Of a stretch of 64,000 bases of DNA, positions 33,062 to 42,779 are shown one piece after another (positions within the stretch are counted from its first letter, which is position 1; the number at the start of each line of letters is the position of its first letter). The notes under the pieces were generated by a model that was given only the letters and a program-made list of their open reading frames with translations, was not told where the DNA came from and did no database searches. The translations under genes and the position numbers were made by a program. The DNA is from Photobacterium swingsii (GTDB taxonomy: Bacteria; Pseudomonadota; Gammaproteobacteria; Enterobacterales; Vibrionaceae), in assembly GCF_024346715.1 (NCBI RefSeq), contig NZ_AP024853.1, positions 62,001 through 126,000 on the forward strand. The letters are read 5' to 3'.

Positions 33062-33949
33062 TTAGTATCTTGTGTGTTCAGCGTGCTTGTTCTTTTCTGC
33101 TTTTTTCTTATACCTTTCTTTATCTGCATGGGCCAATATGCCATCAGGGTCGGATAAGTTTCCAGCGTGGTAGGGCACAATGCTGATACTTAGATCTATA
33201 TCAAAGCTTTGACGCATCAAACTTGTGGTTTGGTATAAATACTCGACCCATTGGTGAGTTGCTTCATTATTATCTGTTGGCAAGAGTACGACAAATTCAT
33301 CCCCACCAATACGATAAATTTTACTGCCATCTGGGCTAGTTGAACTCAGTATAGTTGCAAGCTCAATCAGTAATTCGTCGCCACGTTTGTGTCCAAAGCG
33401 ATCATTTACTTTTTTAAAGTTATCAATGTTTATATATGCCAGCACACCACGCTGAAGCTGAATAGCAATAGCATCGAAACGGCGAAAGAGTGCGCGTCGA
33501 TTTTCCAGCTGGGTTAAGTCATCCTGAAAAGCGTGTTTACTGAGCTCTTCTTCTAAGTGGTGGGCTTTTTCTATCTGGGTATTTAAATGGGCGATCAAGT
33601 TTTGGCGTTGCTGCAACATTTTTATAAAACAGAGGCACATCAGAAAAACGCCAATGTGCATAAATACATCATCAGAATTATCAATCAACCAGTGATCATT
33701 GAGTTCAGGCACCTCATCAAGTAGATCAGCAATAACACCAATCGAATAAGTACCGAAGGCTAGTAGTAGCCACCCTTTCATTTCGCGACCAAAATCTTCT
33801 CTTAGTAGCATAATAATCAGCACTAACGTCATTATTGAGGTCATTACTTCAAGCATGCCGCTTGATGGGACAAAAGCAGAAAACAGGACGCCGATACAAA
33901 CGACAATAGCTAATCGTGCTGGGAGTTGAGAGACTTTGTTCATATGCAT
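33062..33949 (-). CDS. Membrane GGDEF diguanylate cyclase
   Basis: The 295-residue protein has four to five N-terminal transmembrane helices (to about residue 112), a short coiled coil (LNTQIEKAHHLEEELSK) and a GGDEF domain. The domain begins DDLTQLENRRALFRRFD and has the intact active-site loop RIGGDEFVVLL. The inhibitory RxxD site usually five residues before GGDEF is absent (SPDGSKIY), so no product inhibition is expected through it. It would make c-di-GMP at the inner membrane. Nearby c-di-GMP effectors are the VpsR-type protein and PelD. Confidence 0.92.
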   Translation of the reverse strand: MHMNKVSQLPARLAIVVCIGVLFSAFVPSSGMLEVMTSIMTLVLIIMLLREDFGREMKGWLLLAFGTYSIGVIADLLDEVPELNDHWLIDNSDDVFMHIGVFLMCLCFIKMLQQRQNLIAHLNTQIEKAHHLEEELSKHAFQDDLTQLENRRALFRRFDAIAIQLQRGVLAYINIDNFKKVNDRFGHKRGDELLIELATILSSTSPDGSKIYRIGGDEFVVLLPTDNNEATHQWVEYLYQTTSLMRQSFDIDLSISIVPYHAGNLSDPDGILAHADKERYKKKAEKNKHAEHTRY

Positions 33950-34368
33950 CGGCTTACTTTATAAAACTGGCATTATCTTCGCAAAGTTAATAAAGCTGAA
34001 CAAGCCTACTATTTAATTATCATAAGAAACGCTATACGAGTCTTTTTTGACACGAATATTAAGGGTTTTTATGAGTTAAATGTGACCCTTAAGTTGTTTA
34101 ATTAAAAAGCGTTTTAAAGAATAGGTGCAGTTACAGCACTGTAAATCTGCGCGCCAATACTAAATGTGATTTAACTCTCAGAATTGGAAACATAGATTTC
34201 AAGCTACATTGTAGAAGCAGGGTTTGGTATATAGGTATGTAACAAAATATTTCCATTTACAATGCTGTAACATTTAATGTTTATGTCTATCCTTGAAATG
34301 ACTAGGAATTGTTGTGCATTACTGCAAGTAGTATACGCACAGGGACATAACAATAGAGGTCGGACAAT
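33950..34368. other. Intergenic region before ravA
   Basis: The 419-bp region between the divergent GGDEF and ravA genes holds a good sigma-70-type promoter (34047-34075) pointing to ravA. I see no small gene or repeat. Confidence 0.5.
34047..34075 (+). promoter_or_regulatory. Candidate sigma-70 promoter for ravA-viaA
   Basis: TTGACA (34047-34052) and TATGAG (34070-34075) are separated by 17 bp. It is 294 bp before the ravA start, which would leave a long leader, so another promoter may exist closer. Confidence 0.4.
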
Positions 34369-36018
34369 ATGTTAACTATGGCTAGAACAACACAGCCCAA
34401 TGGTGCTTTAGTATCAGAGCGGATCCAGAAGCTTATCAAAGCGTTATCGAATGGGGTCTATGAGCGCGAAGAAACGATTAAACTCTGCTTACTGGCTGCA
34501 TTGGCAGGAGAAAGTGCTTTCTTGCTTGGTCCACCTGGTATAGCAAAGAGCCTGATTGCGAAACGCTTAATTCAAGCATTTGATAACAGCCGTTTTTTTG
34601 ATTACCTGATGACCCGTTTTTCCACGCCTGAAGAGGTGTTTGGTCCCCTTTCTATTCAGGAATTAAAAGACAACGGAAAGTATGTTCGTCTTGTCGATGG
34701 TTACTTACCGACGGCAGAGGTGGTCTTCCTTGATGAAATATGGAAAGCCGGCCCTGCTATATTGAATACATTATTGACTGTTGTGAATGAGCGCACTTTT
34801 AAAAATGGTCAGGATATTCTACCTGTTCCTATGCGAGTCTTGATCACGGCATCGAATGAATTACCAGATGAAGACAGCGGCTTAGAAGCACTTTACGATC
34901 GCATGTTAGTTCGTGTGTTTGTTAATCGCATTCAAGAAAAGCAAAACTTTAAAGCTATGTTGATGGGCGAAAGCACTATTCAAGATATTGATCCTAGTCT
35001 GACGATTAAGGATGAAGAATACCAGCAATGGCAAGCACACCTTGAAAATGTTGAGTTAGATGAAGCTATTTTTGAAAAGATTTATCAGCTAAAAAGCATG
35101 ATCGAAGAGAAAGTTGAAGCGGGTGATGGTATTGCCGAAGACAGTGAGTTGTATATTTCTGATCGTCGATGGAAGAAGTCGGTACGTTTACTGAAAGCGA
35201 GTGCTTTCTTCAACGGACGTAGGGCGATTAATCCGCTGGATCTGTTGTTGTTACAAGACTGTTTATGGCATAGCCCTGAATCTCGTCATGTGGTGCGCAA
35301 TATCACACGTGATTTTGCAACTCAAAAAGCATTCAACCAAGAAGCGTCTCAAACCGATGCCAATGAAGCACAAGCAATTCTTGATAACATCAACAAAGAA
35401 GTGGCTGATGCGTTGAGCATGTCGTTTTCGCGTGAAACTATGATGCGAAAAGAATGGTTTAAATACGACTTCTCTGGCGCTAAGCGTTACACCGTTAACC
35501 ATAATCCACGCATGATTAAATTGGTAATGTTGCAACAAAATCCATCGGTTTCTGAACAAGAAAAAGGCGATGGTCGTTGGGTTTACGTCGATGGTGATGA
35601 GTTCGAAAAGAAAATCAAAACGGGTCAATGCGATATCTACGGTTTCGTGAATAAAAACACCAACCTTTGTCGATTGCAGTTTGAAGTTGATGCCAATCTA
35701 CGCCTAGTGATTAAAGATATTGCTAATCGCTCCGTATTCGTTGGCATTGCTGGATCGCGTGGGATAAGTGCAAGCCAGAAAGCTGATTGGCAGAAAGAGC
35801 TTGATCGCGCCTCAGAGAAGGTTGTTGATGCAGAGCACAACATTAAGAAGTCGCGTAGCTCTTTCCATGGCGCATTACCGCATAACTTCGTTGAATCAGA
35901 GTTGCCTGAACTTATAGAGCACAGCATAACAACGGCGTCAGATGCAGTGACAGAGTTAAAGCACTTAGTAGAGAAAGGTGCATTTCGTATTGCCCACCTT
36001 TCAGACTACTTTGCATAA
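34369..36018 (+). CDS. ravA: MoxR-type AAA+ ATPase RavA
   Basis: The 549-residue protein has Walker A GPPGIAKSLIAK, RFSTPEEVFGP, Walker B VVFLDEIWKAGPAILNTLL and sensor-1 ITASNELP. These define the MoxR AAA+ group, and the length and C-terminal region fit RavA, which acts as a hexamer with ViaA. In E. coli, RavA interacts with the lysine decarboxylase CadA and the RavA-ViaA pair modulates respiratory and stress responses. The VWA partner is the next gene, 40 bp downstream, so they form an operon. Confidence 0.93.
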   Translation: MLTMARTTQPNGALVSERIQKLIKALSNGVYEREETIKLCLLAALAGESAFLLGPPGIAKSLIAKRLIQAFDNSRFFDYLMTRFSTPEEVFGPLSIQELKDNGKYVRLVDGYLPTAEVVFLDEIWKAGPAILNTLLTVVNERTFKNGQDILPVPMRVLITASNELPDEDSGLEALYDRMLVRVFVNRIQEKQNFKAMLMGESTIQDIDPSLTIKDEEYQQWQAHLENVELDEAIFEKIYQLKSMIEEKVEAGDGIAEDSELYISDRRWKKSVRLLKASAFFNGRRAINPLDLLLLQDCLWHSPESRHVVRNITRDFATQKAFNQEASQTDANEAQAILDNINKEVADALSMSFSRETMMRKEWFKYDFSGAKRYTVNHNPRMIKLVMLQQNPSVSEQEKGDGRWVYVDGDEFEKKIKTGQCDIYGFVNKNTNLCRLQFEVDANLRLVIKDIANRSVFVGIAGSRGISASQKADWQKELDRASEKVVDAEHNIKKSRSSFHGALPHNFVESELPELIEHSITTASDAVTELKHLVEKGAFRIAHLSDYFA

Positions 36019-36058
36019 ATCAGCATTGTATTTAATGTGAGTAACGAGGACCTGACTT

Positions 36059-37507
36059 ATGCCAGTATCTGAAAGTTTTAACCTTGCAATGATGGTGGCA
36101 GAATCTGGCATGGTCGATTCTGCTATTCATGAACTATTAATGCGTCCGCAAATCATTATGGCGGCAGAAGCGAACCCTGGTATTAAGGCTGCGATGAAAA
36201 ACCAGATCATGAAATGGCGTGGTCAGGTCCAACAGCGTATTACCAAAGTCAGTATTGAAGATCGTTTTAAGCAGGAAATTGCACTGTATGAAGAGGTCAT
36301 TAATTGGGACGAAGATTACTTCATAAGCCAGGCTGATGAAGTAGTACAGCAACTAGAAGGGCACTCAGCTTTTTATTTTAAAGCGAAGTCGCTTGTTACC
36401 AAAGAACATGCGAAACATAACCCTATGTTTCAAAGCTATTTCTGTAGTCAGTGGTATCAGCATTTAAGTGCAACGCTTAAACAAGCTCAACTTGATGAAT
36501 TAGAGCAGAATAAAGAGCAGTTGCTTACAGATCTTTACCAACGTATAGAAACCATGCAACAAATGGAGCAAGTGACTGAGGCGGGTGATGAAACGAAAGT
36601 CGGTCGCTTATGGGACATGGCGAAAGCTAAATTAACCCGTACTGATATTGAATCGATGAAATCAGTTGCTCGTTTTTTAAAACGTAATGACGGCTTAAAA
36701 GATATTGCTGAAAAGCTTGGCCGCATGGCAAATGAAATTGATGACCCCAATAAAGAAAGGGTGCGCTCTGAAGATTTACGTATGGTGGAAGAGTGTAGCG
36801 ACAACGTTTCTGATGACATTGTTGGCGTGCATGAAAGTGATGATTTAGCAAAGTTGTTGCCCAATGAAACCATGTTTTTGGCTTACCCTGAATTGGAAGT
36901 TGTGTTCTACAAGCACTTAGTTGATAAACGTTTAATGAATTATCGCGTGCAGGGGACGCAGCGTAAACTTCGAAAAGTGAAAGCGTATAAGCGCCAGAGT
37001 AAGCAAGTAGAACAAGACAAAGGCCCATTTATTGTTTGTATTGATGCCTCTGGATCTATGTCAGGATTTCCAGAGCAATGTGCGAAGGCATTGGCTTATG
37101 GTTTGATGCAAATCGCTTTGGCTGAAGATCGTGATTGTTTTGTTATCATGTTCTCAACTCAGCAGATTACTTACGAACTCACTAAGCAAGACGGCTTGAG
37201 TGAAGTATTAAACTTCTTGTCTTATTCATTTCATGGCGGTACCGACCTGTCGCCAGTGTTAGATCAATCCATTGATTTGATGTGTGGTGAAAAGTATAAA
37301 AATGCAGACTTAGTGGTGCTATCTGACTTTATCGCGCCATCACAACCAGAAGAAATGCTACGTCGAATAGATAAACTGAAAGCGAGCCGTAATCGCTTTC
37401 ATGCCGTCACTTTGTCTAAATATGGTAACCCGGCATTAATGGACATCTTTGATCATTGCTGGTCATATCATCCATCAAAGTTCAGCCGTTTAATGAAATG
37501 GCGTTAA
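36059..37507 (+). CDS. viaA: VWA-domain protein ViaA
   Basis: The 482-residue protein ends in a von Willebrand factor A domain with a full MIDAS: FIVCIDASGSMSG (about residue 325), HGGTDLSPVLD and VVLSDFIAP. The N-terminal two thirds are helical and interact with RavA in known systems. Spacing to ravA is 40 bp with a GAGGACC ribosome site, so it is co-transcribed. It is about the family length. Confidence 0.93.
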   Translation: MPVSESFNLAMMVAESGMVDSAIHELLMRPQIIMAAEANPGIKAAMKNQIMKWRGQVQQRITKVSIEDRFKQEIALYEEVINWDEDYFISQADEVVQQLEGHSAFYFKAKSLVTKEHAKHNPMFQSYFCSQWYQHLSATLKQAQLDELEQNKEQLLTDLYQRIETMQQMEQVTEAGDETKVGRLWDMAKAKLTRTDIESMKSVARFLKRNDGLKDIAEKLGRMANEIDDPNKERVRSEDLRMVEECSDNVSDDIVGVHESDDLAKLLPNETMFLAYPELEVVFYKHLVDKRLMNYRVQGTQRKLRKVKAYKRQSKQVEQDKGPFIVCIDASGSMSGFPEQCAKALAYGLMQIALAEDRDCFVIMFSTQQITYELTKQDGLSEVLNFLSYSFHGGTDLSPVLDQSIDLMCGEKYKNADLVVLSDFIAPSQPEEMLRRIDKLKASRNRFHAVTLSKYGNPALMDIFDHCWSYHPSKFSRLMKWR

Positions 37508-37546
37508 CCGCCATGAATCCCTGCGTTTAGTGGTTTTAGTCATGTA

Positions 37547-37576
37547 CAAAAATCGGCTGATTGGCCGATTTTTGTT
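37547..37576 (+). terminator. Terminator of ravA-viaA
   Basis: CAAAAATCGGC-tgattg-GCCGATTTTTG, then TTTATT, 40 bp after viaA. The symmetrical A run means it may also end the convergent gene at 37620. Confidence 0.85.
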
Positions 37577-37619
37577 TATTGGTGCTTGCCTATTACTTTT
37601 TTCTTATTCGTGACAAGGG

Positions 37620-38723
37620 CTACCTTTCTGCAAAGTATTTACTGAGTGCTTGTTTCCATTCGGGGCTTTTTCTTACTTTGAGTAAGGCACGATTTAGTTC
37701 TTCCTCATACGGGCTATTATCACCAATGGCAAAACCATAATTTTGCTTTTCAAACTGGTAAGGCAGCACAGAAAGATCGGTGTATTTCCCATCTTCCTTA
37801 GATTTTTTAATCAGGTATTTTAAAACAGCGTCATCAGCAACAATCGCATCTACTTCTCGATTATCTAAAGCGGTTAGCATTTGCTCTGTGGATTCATAGG
37901 TTCTGTGCACGATACTGTGATTCGTTAAATATACAGACGATGTTGAAGCCAATTTAGCCCCTACATTGAGGTTAGCTAAATCGTTGGGGCCTTTTATGTC
38001 ACTGCTTAGCAGCCCTAATGTAAAGGTGCTAGCCAATATTGCCGTAATACTGGCAATGAAAAGGGTTGTCGTGATAGCAAGTAATACGGTAATAAATCGA
38101 CCCGTTAATGTTTTAAATTCATAGTAGTTAAAAGGGCCTTTGGTTATAAAGAGTAATCCTAATAAGAACCCCTCCAGTAACCGTGCTGCGCGTGATGGCA
38201 TTGAATATAACTTGTCATTCACTTTGTGCTCTAGCAGGTAATAAATCCCCCCCACAAACGCGGCTGCTGCAAAGACAACACCTAATATTAATGACAGTTT
38301 TTTGTTAGTGATAATATTGAGTAAGGTTGCAAAGTGTCCTTGTTCTTTGACTGCGATGGCCAGTGAGGTTTCGTAGAAAGAATGTGTGAAATCGAGGACT
38401 AATTCACGCTCTTCGGTGATTGAAATACAAGACACGGCAATATCAATTCTTCCAGCGGTGACATCATCAAGTAATTCTTTTAACTCATGGCTTGATATTT
38501 CGAATTTCACATTGAGGTTTTCTGCTATTTGTTGCCATAAAAATATGCTCAGCCCACTATAGCTACCATTTTCGTTACTCATTACAAAGGGGGGGCACTC
38601 ATAGCTCCCAACTTGCACAGTTTCTGCTTGGGCATGACGGGAGAGAAAACTAATGCTTAATAAGAGTAAGAACACAGAGAGTGCTATGTGATGCAGGGAA
38701 AAGAATTTACAAGCATCCTTCAT
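37620..38723 (-). CDS. Bacterial ionotropic-glutamate-receptor-like channel
   Basis: The 367-residue protein starts at ATG 38723 with a GGAGGTAAA ribosome site; the nine residues before it are not needed. A signal peptide ends near HAQA. A split amino-acid-binding domain (S1: VGSYECPPFVMSN, ISITEERELVLDFTHSF; S2: STSSVYLTNHS, DNREVDAIVADDAVLKYL) is interrupted by TM1 (LSLILGVVFAAAAFVGGIYY), a re-entrant-loop-like segment and TM2. TM2 ends ASITAILASTF, which resembles the SYTANLAAF signature of ionotropic glutamate receptors. The K+ filter TVGYG of GluR0 is missing, so ion selectivity is unknown. It may sense amino acids in the periplasm. Confidence 0.8.
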   Translation of the reverse strand: MKDACKFFSLHHIALSVFLLLLSISFLSRHAQAETVQVGSYECPPFVMSNENGSYSGLSIFLWQQIAENLNVKFEISSHELKELLDDVTAGRIDIAVSCISITEERELVLDFTHSFYETSLAIAVKEQGHFATLLNIITNKKLSLILGVVFAAAAFVGGIYYLLEHKVNDKLYSMPSRAARLLEGFLLGLLFITKGPFNYYEFKTLTGRFITVLLAITTTLFIASITAILASTFTLGLLSSDIKGPNDLANLNVGAKLASTSSVYLTNHSIVHRTYESTEQMLTALDNREVDAIVADDAVLKYLIKKSKEDGKYTDLSVLPYQFEKQNYGFAIGDNSPYEEELNRALLKVRKSPEWKQALSKYFAER

Positions 38724-38997
38724 TTTACCTCCAAGCAGTTTCAAAGCCATGGCTGTAGTATAAAAGTGATTTTAATCAAAGGGTGGTGTAACAGTGAGAC
38801 GTTTACCTTTAATGTTCACCCGCGATTAAGCTGCTAGTCTATCCTTACTACTAATAAGGTTAATTTGTGGCCACAGTCGATAACATTAATCACATTCGAT
38901 AAAAGCACTTCATTCGCGTGTATTGAGGATAATTAAAGAAGGTTTGTACCCATTCTGGCTTCACTATGTTGTTCCTGTGGTGGCTTTGGAGCATGAG

Positions 38998-40497
38998 ATG
39001 AAACGGTTGTTATTGTGTTGTTGGATCGTTTTGCTTTGGTTTTCGCATTCAGTTCGTGCCGACGATGTGTGGGTCATTGAAATTAAAGGGGGGATTGGCC
39101 CAGCTATTAGTGATTATGTATCACGAGAGATTGCTTTGGCCCAAGAAGAGCAAGCAAAGTTTATCGTGTTGAAAATGGATACCCCTGGTGGGCTTGATAC
39201 CTCGATGCGAGAAATCATTCAAGCCATTACCATTTCCCCCATTCCTATCGCAACTTGGGTTGGCCCTGCTGGATCGCGTGCTGCGAGTGCTGGGACATAT
39301 ATATTGCTTGCGAGTCATGTTGCGTCAATGGCCCCCGGTACGAACCTTGGTGCCGCAACTCCGGTTTCGCTTGGTGGGCCGCAGAGAGATAAAGATCAAG
39401 ACAGTAATAATCCATTTGCCCCTAAACAAGATCAATCTGATAAATCACGCCCGTCACAGCAAGACTCGCCACAAAAATCTCAACCGGCACCATCTGCAGA
39501 GGATGAGTCTATAGCTCCCTCAGACCAAGCTAAGAAAACGCCAGATGAAGATGCTAAAGCCGATAATACGGATAACGCCTCGGGAGAGAGTGAGAAAATT
39601 GCAGCCAAAACGGCGATGGAGAAAAAGGTCATGAATGATGCCGCGGCTTATATCCAGAGTTTAGCTAAGTTGCATGGCCGTAATGAAGTCTGGGCTGAGA
39701 AGGCAGTAAGAGAAGCGGCGAGTTTAGATGCAGAAAGTGCTTTAGCTGAAAATGTCATAGATTTTATCGCGCCTAACCTTGATCAGTTGATAGCACAGGC
39801 GAATGGTCGCCAAGTTGTTGTGAATGGTGTTCAAACTGAGATCGCCCTTTCTAATGTGGCTTATGTAGAGCGACAGCAAGACTGGCGATTTAAGCTACTC
39901 ACTGTTATTACCAATCCGAATGTTGCCTACATTTTGATGCTGATTGGGATCTATGGCTTATTGCTTGAGTTCTATAACCCAGGAGTCGGGCTTCCCGGCG
40001 TACTCGGCGGGATCTGCCTCATCTTAGCCATGTATTCGTTACAATTGTTGCCTGTTAGCTATGCTGGGCTTGGTTTGTTGTTATTAGGAATAGCATTGAT
40101 GATTGCGGAAACTTTCAGTCCGAGTTTCGGTATTTTAGGGCTGGGGGGCATTGTTGCCTTTGTGTTGGGGTCAGTCATGCTGATGGATACAGAAACACCA
40201 GGATTCCAAATTGCTGTTCCTCTTATTGTGGGGTTAACCGTTGTTTCTGCACTGTTTTTCTTTGTCATTATTGCATTACTGCTCAAAGTACGCCGTCGCC
40301 CAGTAACAACGGGCGTACAACTTATCCAAGGGCAGATTGCCACCGTGATCTGTGGCTTTCCTGGCGAAGGGAAAGTCATGGTTGATGGTGAGATTTGGCA
40401 AGCTCGTTCTAACATGCAATACCAACAGGGAGACCATGTTGTGGTGACAAACATTTCAGGTCTATGGCTCGACGTAGAGAGTGTTAATAAGGAATAA
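38998..40497 (+). CDS. NfeD-type membrane protease with Ser/Gln/Asp-rich insert
   Basis: The 499-residue protein starts at ATG 38998 with TTTGGAGC upstream (the frame opens at 38923 without a ribosome site). A signal peptide leads into a ClpP/SppA-like domain with [15 protein letters not shown] and the nucleophile loop [15 protein letters not shown] low-complexity hydrophilic stretch of about 90 residues ([20 protein letters not shown] onward) interrupts it at about residues 125-210. Four transmembrane helices and a C-terminal OB-fold NfeD domain follow ([20 protein letters not shown]). Such proteins cleave stomatin-like partners. The slipin gene 4 bp downstream is that partner. Confidence 0.9.
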   Translation: MKRLLLCCWIVLLWFSHSVRADDVWVIEIKGGIGPAISDYVSREIALAQEEQAKFIVLKMDTPGGLDTSMREIIQAITISPIPIATWVGPAGSRAASAGTYILLASHVASMAPGTNLGAATPVSLGGPQRDKDQDSNNPFAPKQDQSDKSRPSQQDSPQKSQPAPSAEDESIAPSDQAKKTPDEDAKADNTDNASGESEKIAAKTAMEKKVMNDAAAYIQSLAKLHGRNEVWAEKAVREAASLDAESALAENVIDFIAPNLDQLIAQANGRQVVVNGVQTEIALSNVAYVERQQDWRFKLLTVITNPNVAYILMLIGIYGLLLEFYNPGVGLPGVLGGICLILAMYSLQLLPVSYAGLGLLLLGIALMIAETFSPSFGILGLGGIVAFVLGSVMLMDTETPGFQIAVPLIVGLTVVSALFFFVIIALLLKVRRRPVTTGVQLIQGQIATVICGFPGEGKVMVDGEIWQARSNMQYQQGDHVVVTNISGLWLDVESVNKE

Positions 40498-40501
40498 GAT
40501 C

Positions 40502-41317
40502 ATGTTTACCTACTCGTTAGCGACCATCATAGTGCTGGCAGTTGCCTTGATCGCCAGCATGTTCAAAGTATTACGAGAATATGAGCGGGCCGTTGTGTTT
40601 TTGCTTGGGCGCTTTTATGAAGTGAAAGGACCGGGTTTGATCATTATTGTGCCGATTATCCAACAAATGGTGAGAGTTGATTTACGGACAATCGTGCTAG
40701 ATGTGCCAACTCAAGATTTAATTACTCGCGATAATGTGTCGGTAAAGGTGAACGCCGTGGTCTACTACCGTGTGGTTGACCCTAAGATGGCCATCAATAA
40801 CGTTGAGAACTACCATGAAGCAACCAGTCAGTTATCACAAACAACCTTACGCTCAGTGTTAGGGCAGCATGAGCTTGATGAGCTGTTATCTGCTAGAGAT
40901 GATTTGAACAATGATTTGCAAGGGATCCTCGATCAACACACTGACAATTGGGGGATAAAAATTGCGAATGTTGAGATAAAGCATGTAGATCTGGATGACA
41001 GCATGGTCAGAGCGTTAGCACGTCAAGCTGAGGCTGAACGTTCTCGTCGCGCTAAGGTTATCCATGCGACGGGTGAGCTAGAAGCGTCGGCGAAATTGAG
41101 CGAGGCCGCTAAGGTGCTGAACCAGTCTCCCAATGCCGTACAGTTGCGCTATATGCAAACATTAACGGAAATTGCGAATGACCGCACTTCAACCATTATC
41201 TTCCCTATGCCTATCGATATCGTTGATAAGTTCTCATCGTGGATGGATGTGAGTGCACAATCCGGTAGACATAAAACAACACAACCACGTCAAAGTAGCG
41301 ATAGTGACAATAGTTAA
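40502..41317 (+). CDS. Slipin/stomatin-like SPFH protein
   Basis: The 271-residue protein begins 4 bp after the NfeD stop at ATG 40502 (AAGGAATAAGATC ribosome site). It has one N-terminal membrane helix ([17 protein letters not shown]), the SPFH/band-7 domain ([36 protein letters not shown]) and a C-terminal coiled coil ([20 protein letters not shown]). Slipins scaffold membrane microdomains and are substrates of NfeD proteases, and the two genes commonly form an operon. A strong hairpin terminator follows. Confidence 0.93.
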   Translation: MFTYSLATIIVLAVALIASMFKVLREYERAVVFLLGRFYEVKGPGLIIIVPIIQQMVRVDLRTIVLDVPTQDLITRDNVSVKVNAVVYYRVVDPKMAINNVENYHEATSQLSQTTLRSVLGQHELDELLSARDDLNNDLQGILDQHTDNWGIKIANVEIKHVDLDDSMVRALARQAEAERSRRAKVIHATGELEASAKLSEAAKVLNQSPNAVQLRYMQTLTEIANDRTSTIIFPMPIDIVDKFSSWMDVSAQSGRHKTTQPRQSSDSDNS

Positions 41318-41345
41318 GTATAGAGCTGCTTGATTGCTATTGAGT

Positions 41346-41379
41346 AACAGCGCCATGGCTGAACGGCCATGGCGCTGTT
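41346..41379. terminator. Bidirectional hairpin between slipin and pelG
   Basis: AACAGCGCCATGGC pairs perfectly with GCCATGGCGCTGTT (14 bp) around TGAACG. The flanking T tracts are short, but it lies between two convergent stop codons and is the only candidate terminator for both. Confidence 0.7.
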
Positions 41380-41402
41380 AAATTGTGTACACTGTAGGCG
41401 CT

Positions 41403-42779
41403 TTAAGAGCGCTGTAACATAAAGGTTTGGTATTCTAAATCGTTAAACTGCTTATCAAGCATCACTAAGCCAATAATGGTTGTCAGTAACATGGTCACAG
41501 CGAAGCCATAGCCATAGAAAACAGGGCCAAGTTCAATACTGACATGTGCAAAGATGTAGTTCCCCACCGCCATGAAAACAGTTAGAGCAAGTGCTGAATA
41601 GCGCTTATCAAGGTAGTACATCACGTTAAGTATCGACATGACCAACACTTGTAAACTTACCCCCACTAAATCGACATACAGTAAGTGGAGGTAGGAGAGG
41701 TCAATGTTTAATGCTACTAGAATATCTTCAGCCCAAAGTAGTAATAGGGCGAGGGTCATGCCTTGTACTTTGAATATCTCATAAATACTTTGGCGACATG
41801 CCAGAACCATACGATCTTTGAGCAGGTAAATCGATTGAAGGGTCGCTCCTTCTCGCACTGAATCATAAAATTTTAAACAGGCATCAGCGAAGTCCGTTTC
41901 CATTCGCAGCATAAATACTGCCATACCAGGTACAATAGCAAGGTAAGCGATGAATATCGGCAAGTCGTAGATATAGGATGCGCGAAATAAATCAATGACT
42001 TGGTGAGAGGTTTCCTCTCTAAACCAAAAGACGAACTTATCAAGCCACACGCCCAGATTGTAGAAAAAACCACACAGTATTAATGAAAAAAAGGTTTTTT
42101 TACGGTCTAAAAATTCGAACGAGACCAGTTGGTTGGCTGGGAAGTCGCGAATAACGTGATAGAGAAACGCAAAAGTCAGTAATGCTTGGCACGAGGTGAA
42201 AATAAGCATCAAACCCAGTAAGCCATCGGAGGTATAAACGAAACTTAATCCGACCATTAAGCCATAGCTGATCATCATGGTGATGAAGATACGGTAATAC
42301 TCTTTCATACCACTTAAGAAGATCAAGATTAACCACTGATTACAGAGCAGTACCAGAGAGGTGAAGATGGTGACTTTGACCGCCGGCTCTATATGATCAG
42401 AAAAAGTCATAATCCCGCCGCCGATCAGGGCTGCCAACACACTGGTAACAAGCATTGATCCTAATAAGTTAGGGACAATTCGGTGCTCTTGCTTGGCAAA
42501 AATGAGATCTGAGATAAAACGTGTCAGTAATAACTGGAATAAGCCACTAATGATGAGCGAGCCAGCCATCAAATAGGTAACTAAGACTAAGAACTGGACA
42601 ATGACGTAGGTGGGAAAGACCCAGCCGACGCTCAAAATACCGATCGCGAGCAATGCGAGGATCGACAGTACCCAAGGCCCAGAGCTGATCAACCCCGCTA
42701 GGCCGTATGCCTCTAGCATTGAAAGGATGGTGTTCTTTTTTAGAATCTTCCTTAATTCAAACCCGATTCCTGCCATCAA
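41403..42779 (-). CDS. pelG: PelG, inner-membrane polysaccharide transporter
   Basis: The 458-residue protein has the conserved PelG start MAGIGFELRKILKKNTILSM and about twelve transmembrane helices with few soluble loops. PelG belongs to the flippase-like superfamily and, with PelD and PelE, moves the growing Pel polymer across the inner membrane. It is the last gene of the seven-gene operon. Its start overlaps the pelF end by 23 bp, implying translational coupling. Downstream there is a strong palindromic terminator. Confidence 0.93.
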   Translation of the reverse strand: MMAGIGFELRKILKKNTILSMLEAYGLAGLISSGPWVLSILALLAIGILSVGWVFPTYVIVQFLVLVTYLMAGSLIISGLFQLLLTRFISDLIFAKQEHRIVPNLLGSMLVTSVLAALIGGGIMTFSDHIEPAVKVTIFTSLVLLCNQWLILIFLSGMKEYYRIFITMMISYGLMVGLSFVYTSDGLLGLMLIFTSCQALLTFAFLYHVIRDFPANQLVSFEFLDRKKTFFSLILCGFFYNLGVWLDKFVFWFREETSHQVIDLFRASYIYDLPIFIAYLAIVPGMAVFMLRMETDFADACLKFYDSVREGATLQSIYLLKDRMVLACRQSIYEIFKVQGMTLALLLLWAEDILVALNIDLSYLHLLYVDLVGVSLQVLVMSILNVMYYLDKRYSALALTVFMAVGNYIFAHVSIELGPVFYGYGFAVTMLLTTIIGLVMLDKQFNDLEYQTFMLQRS

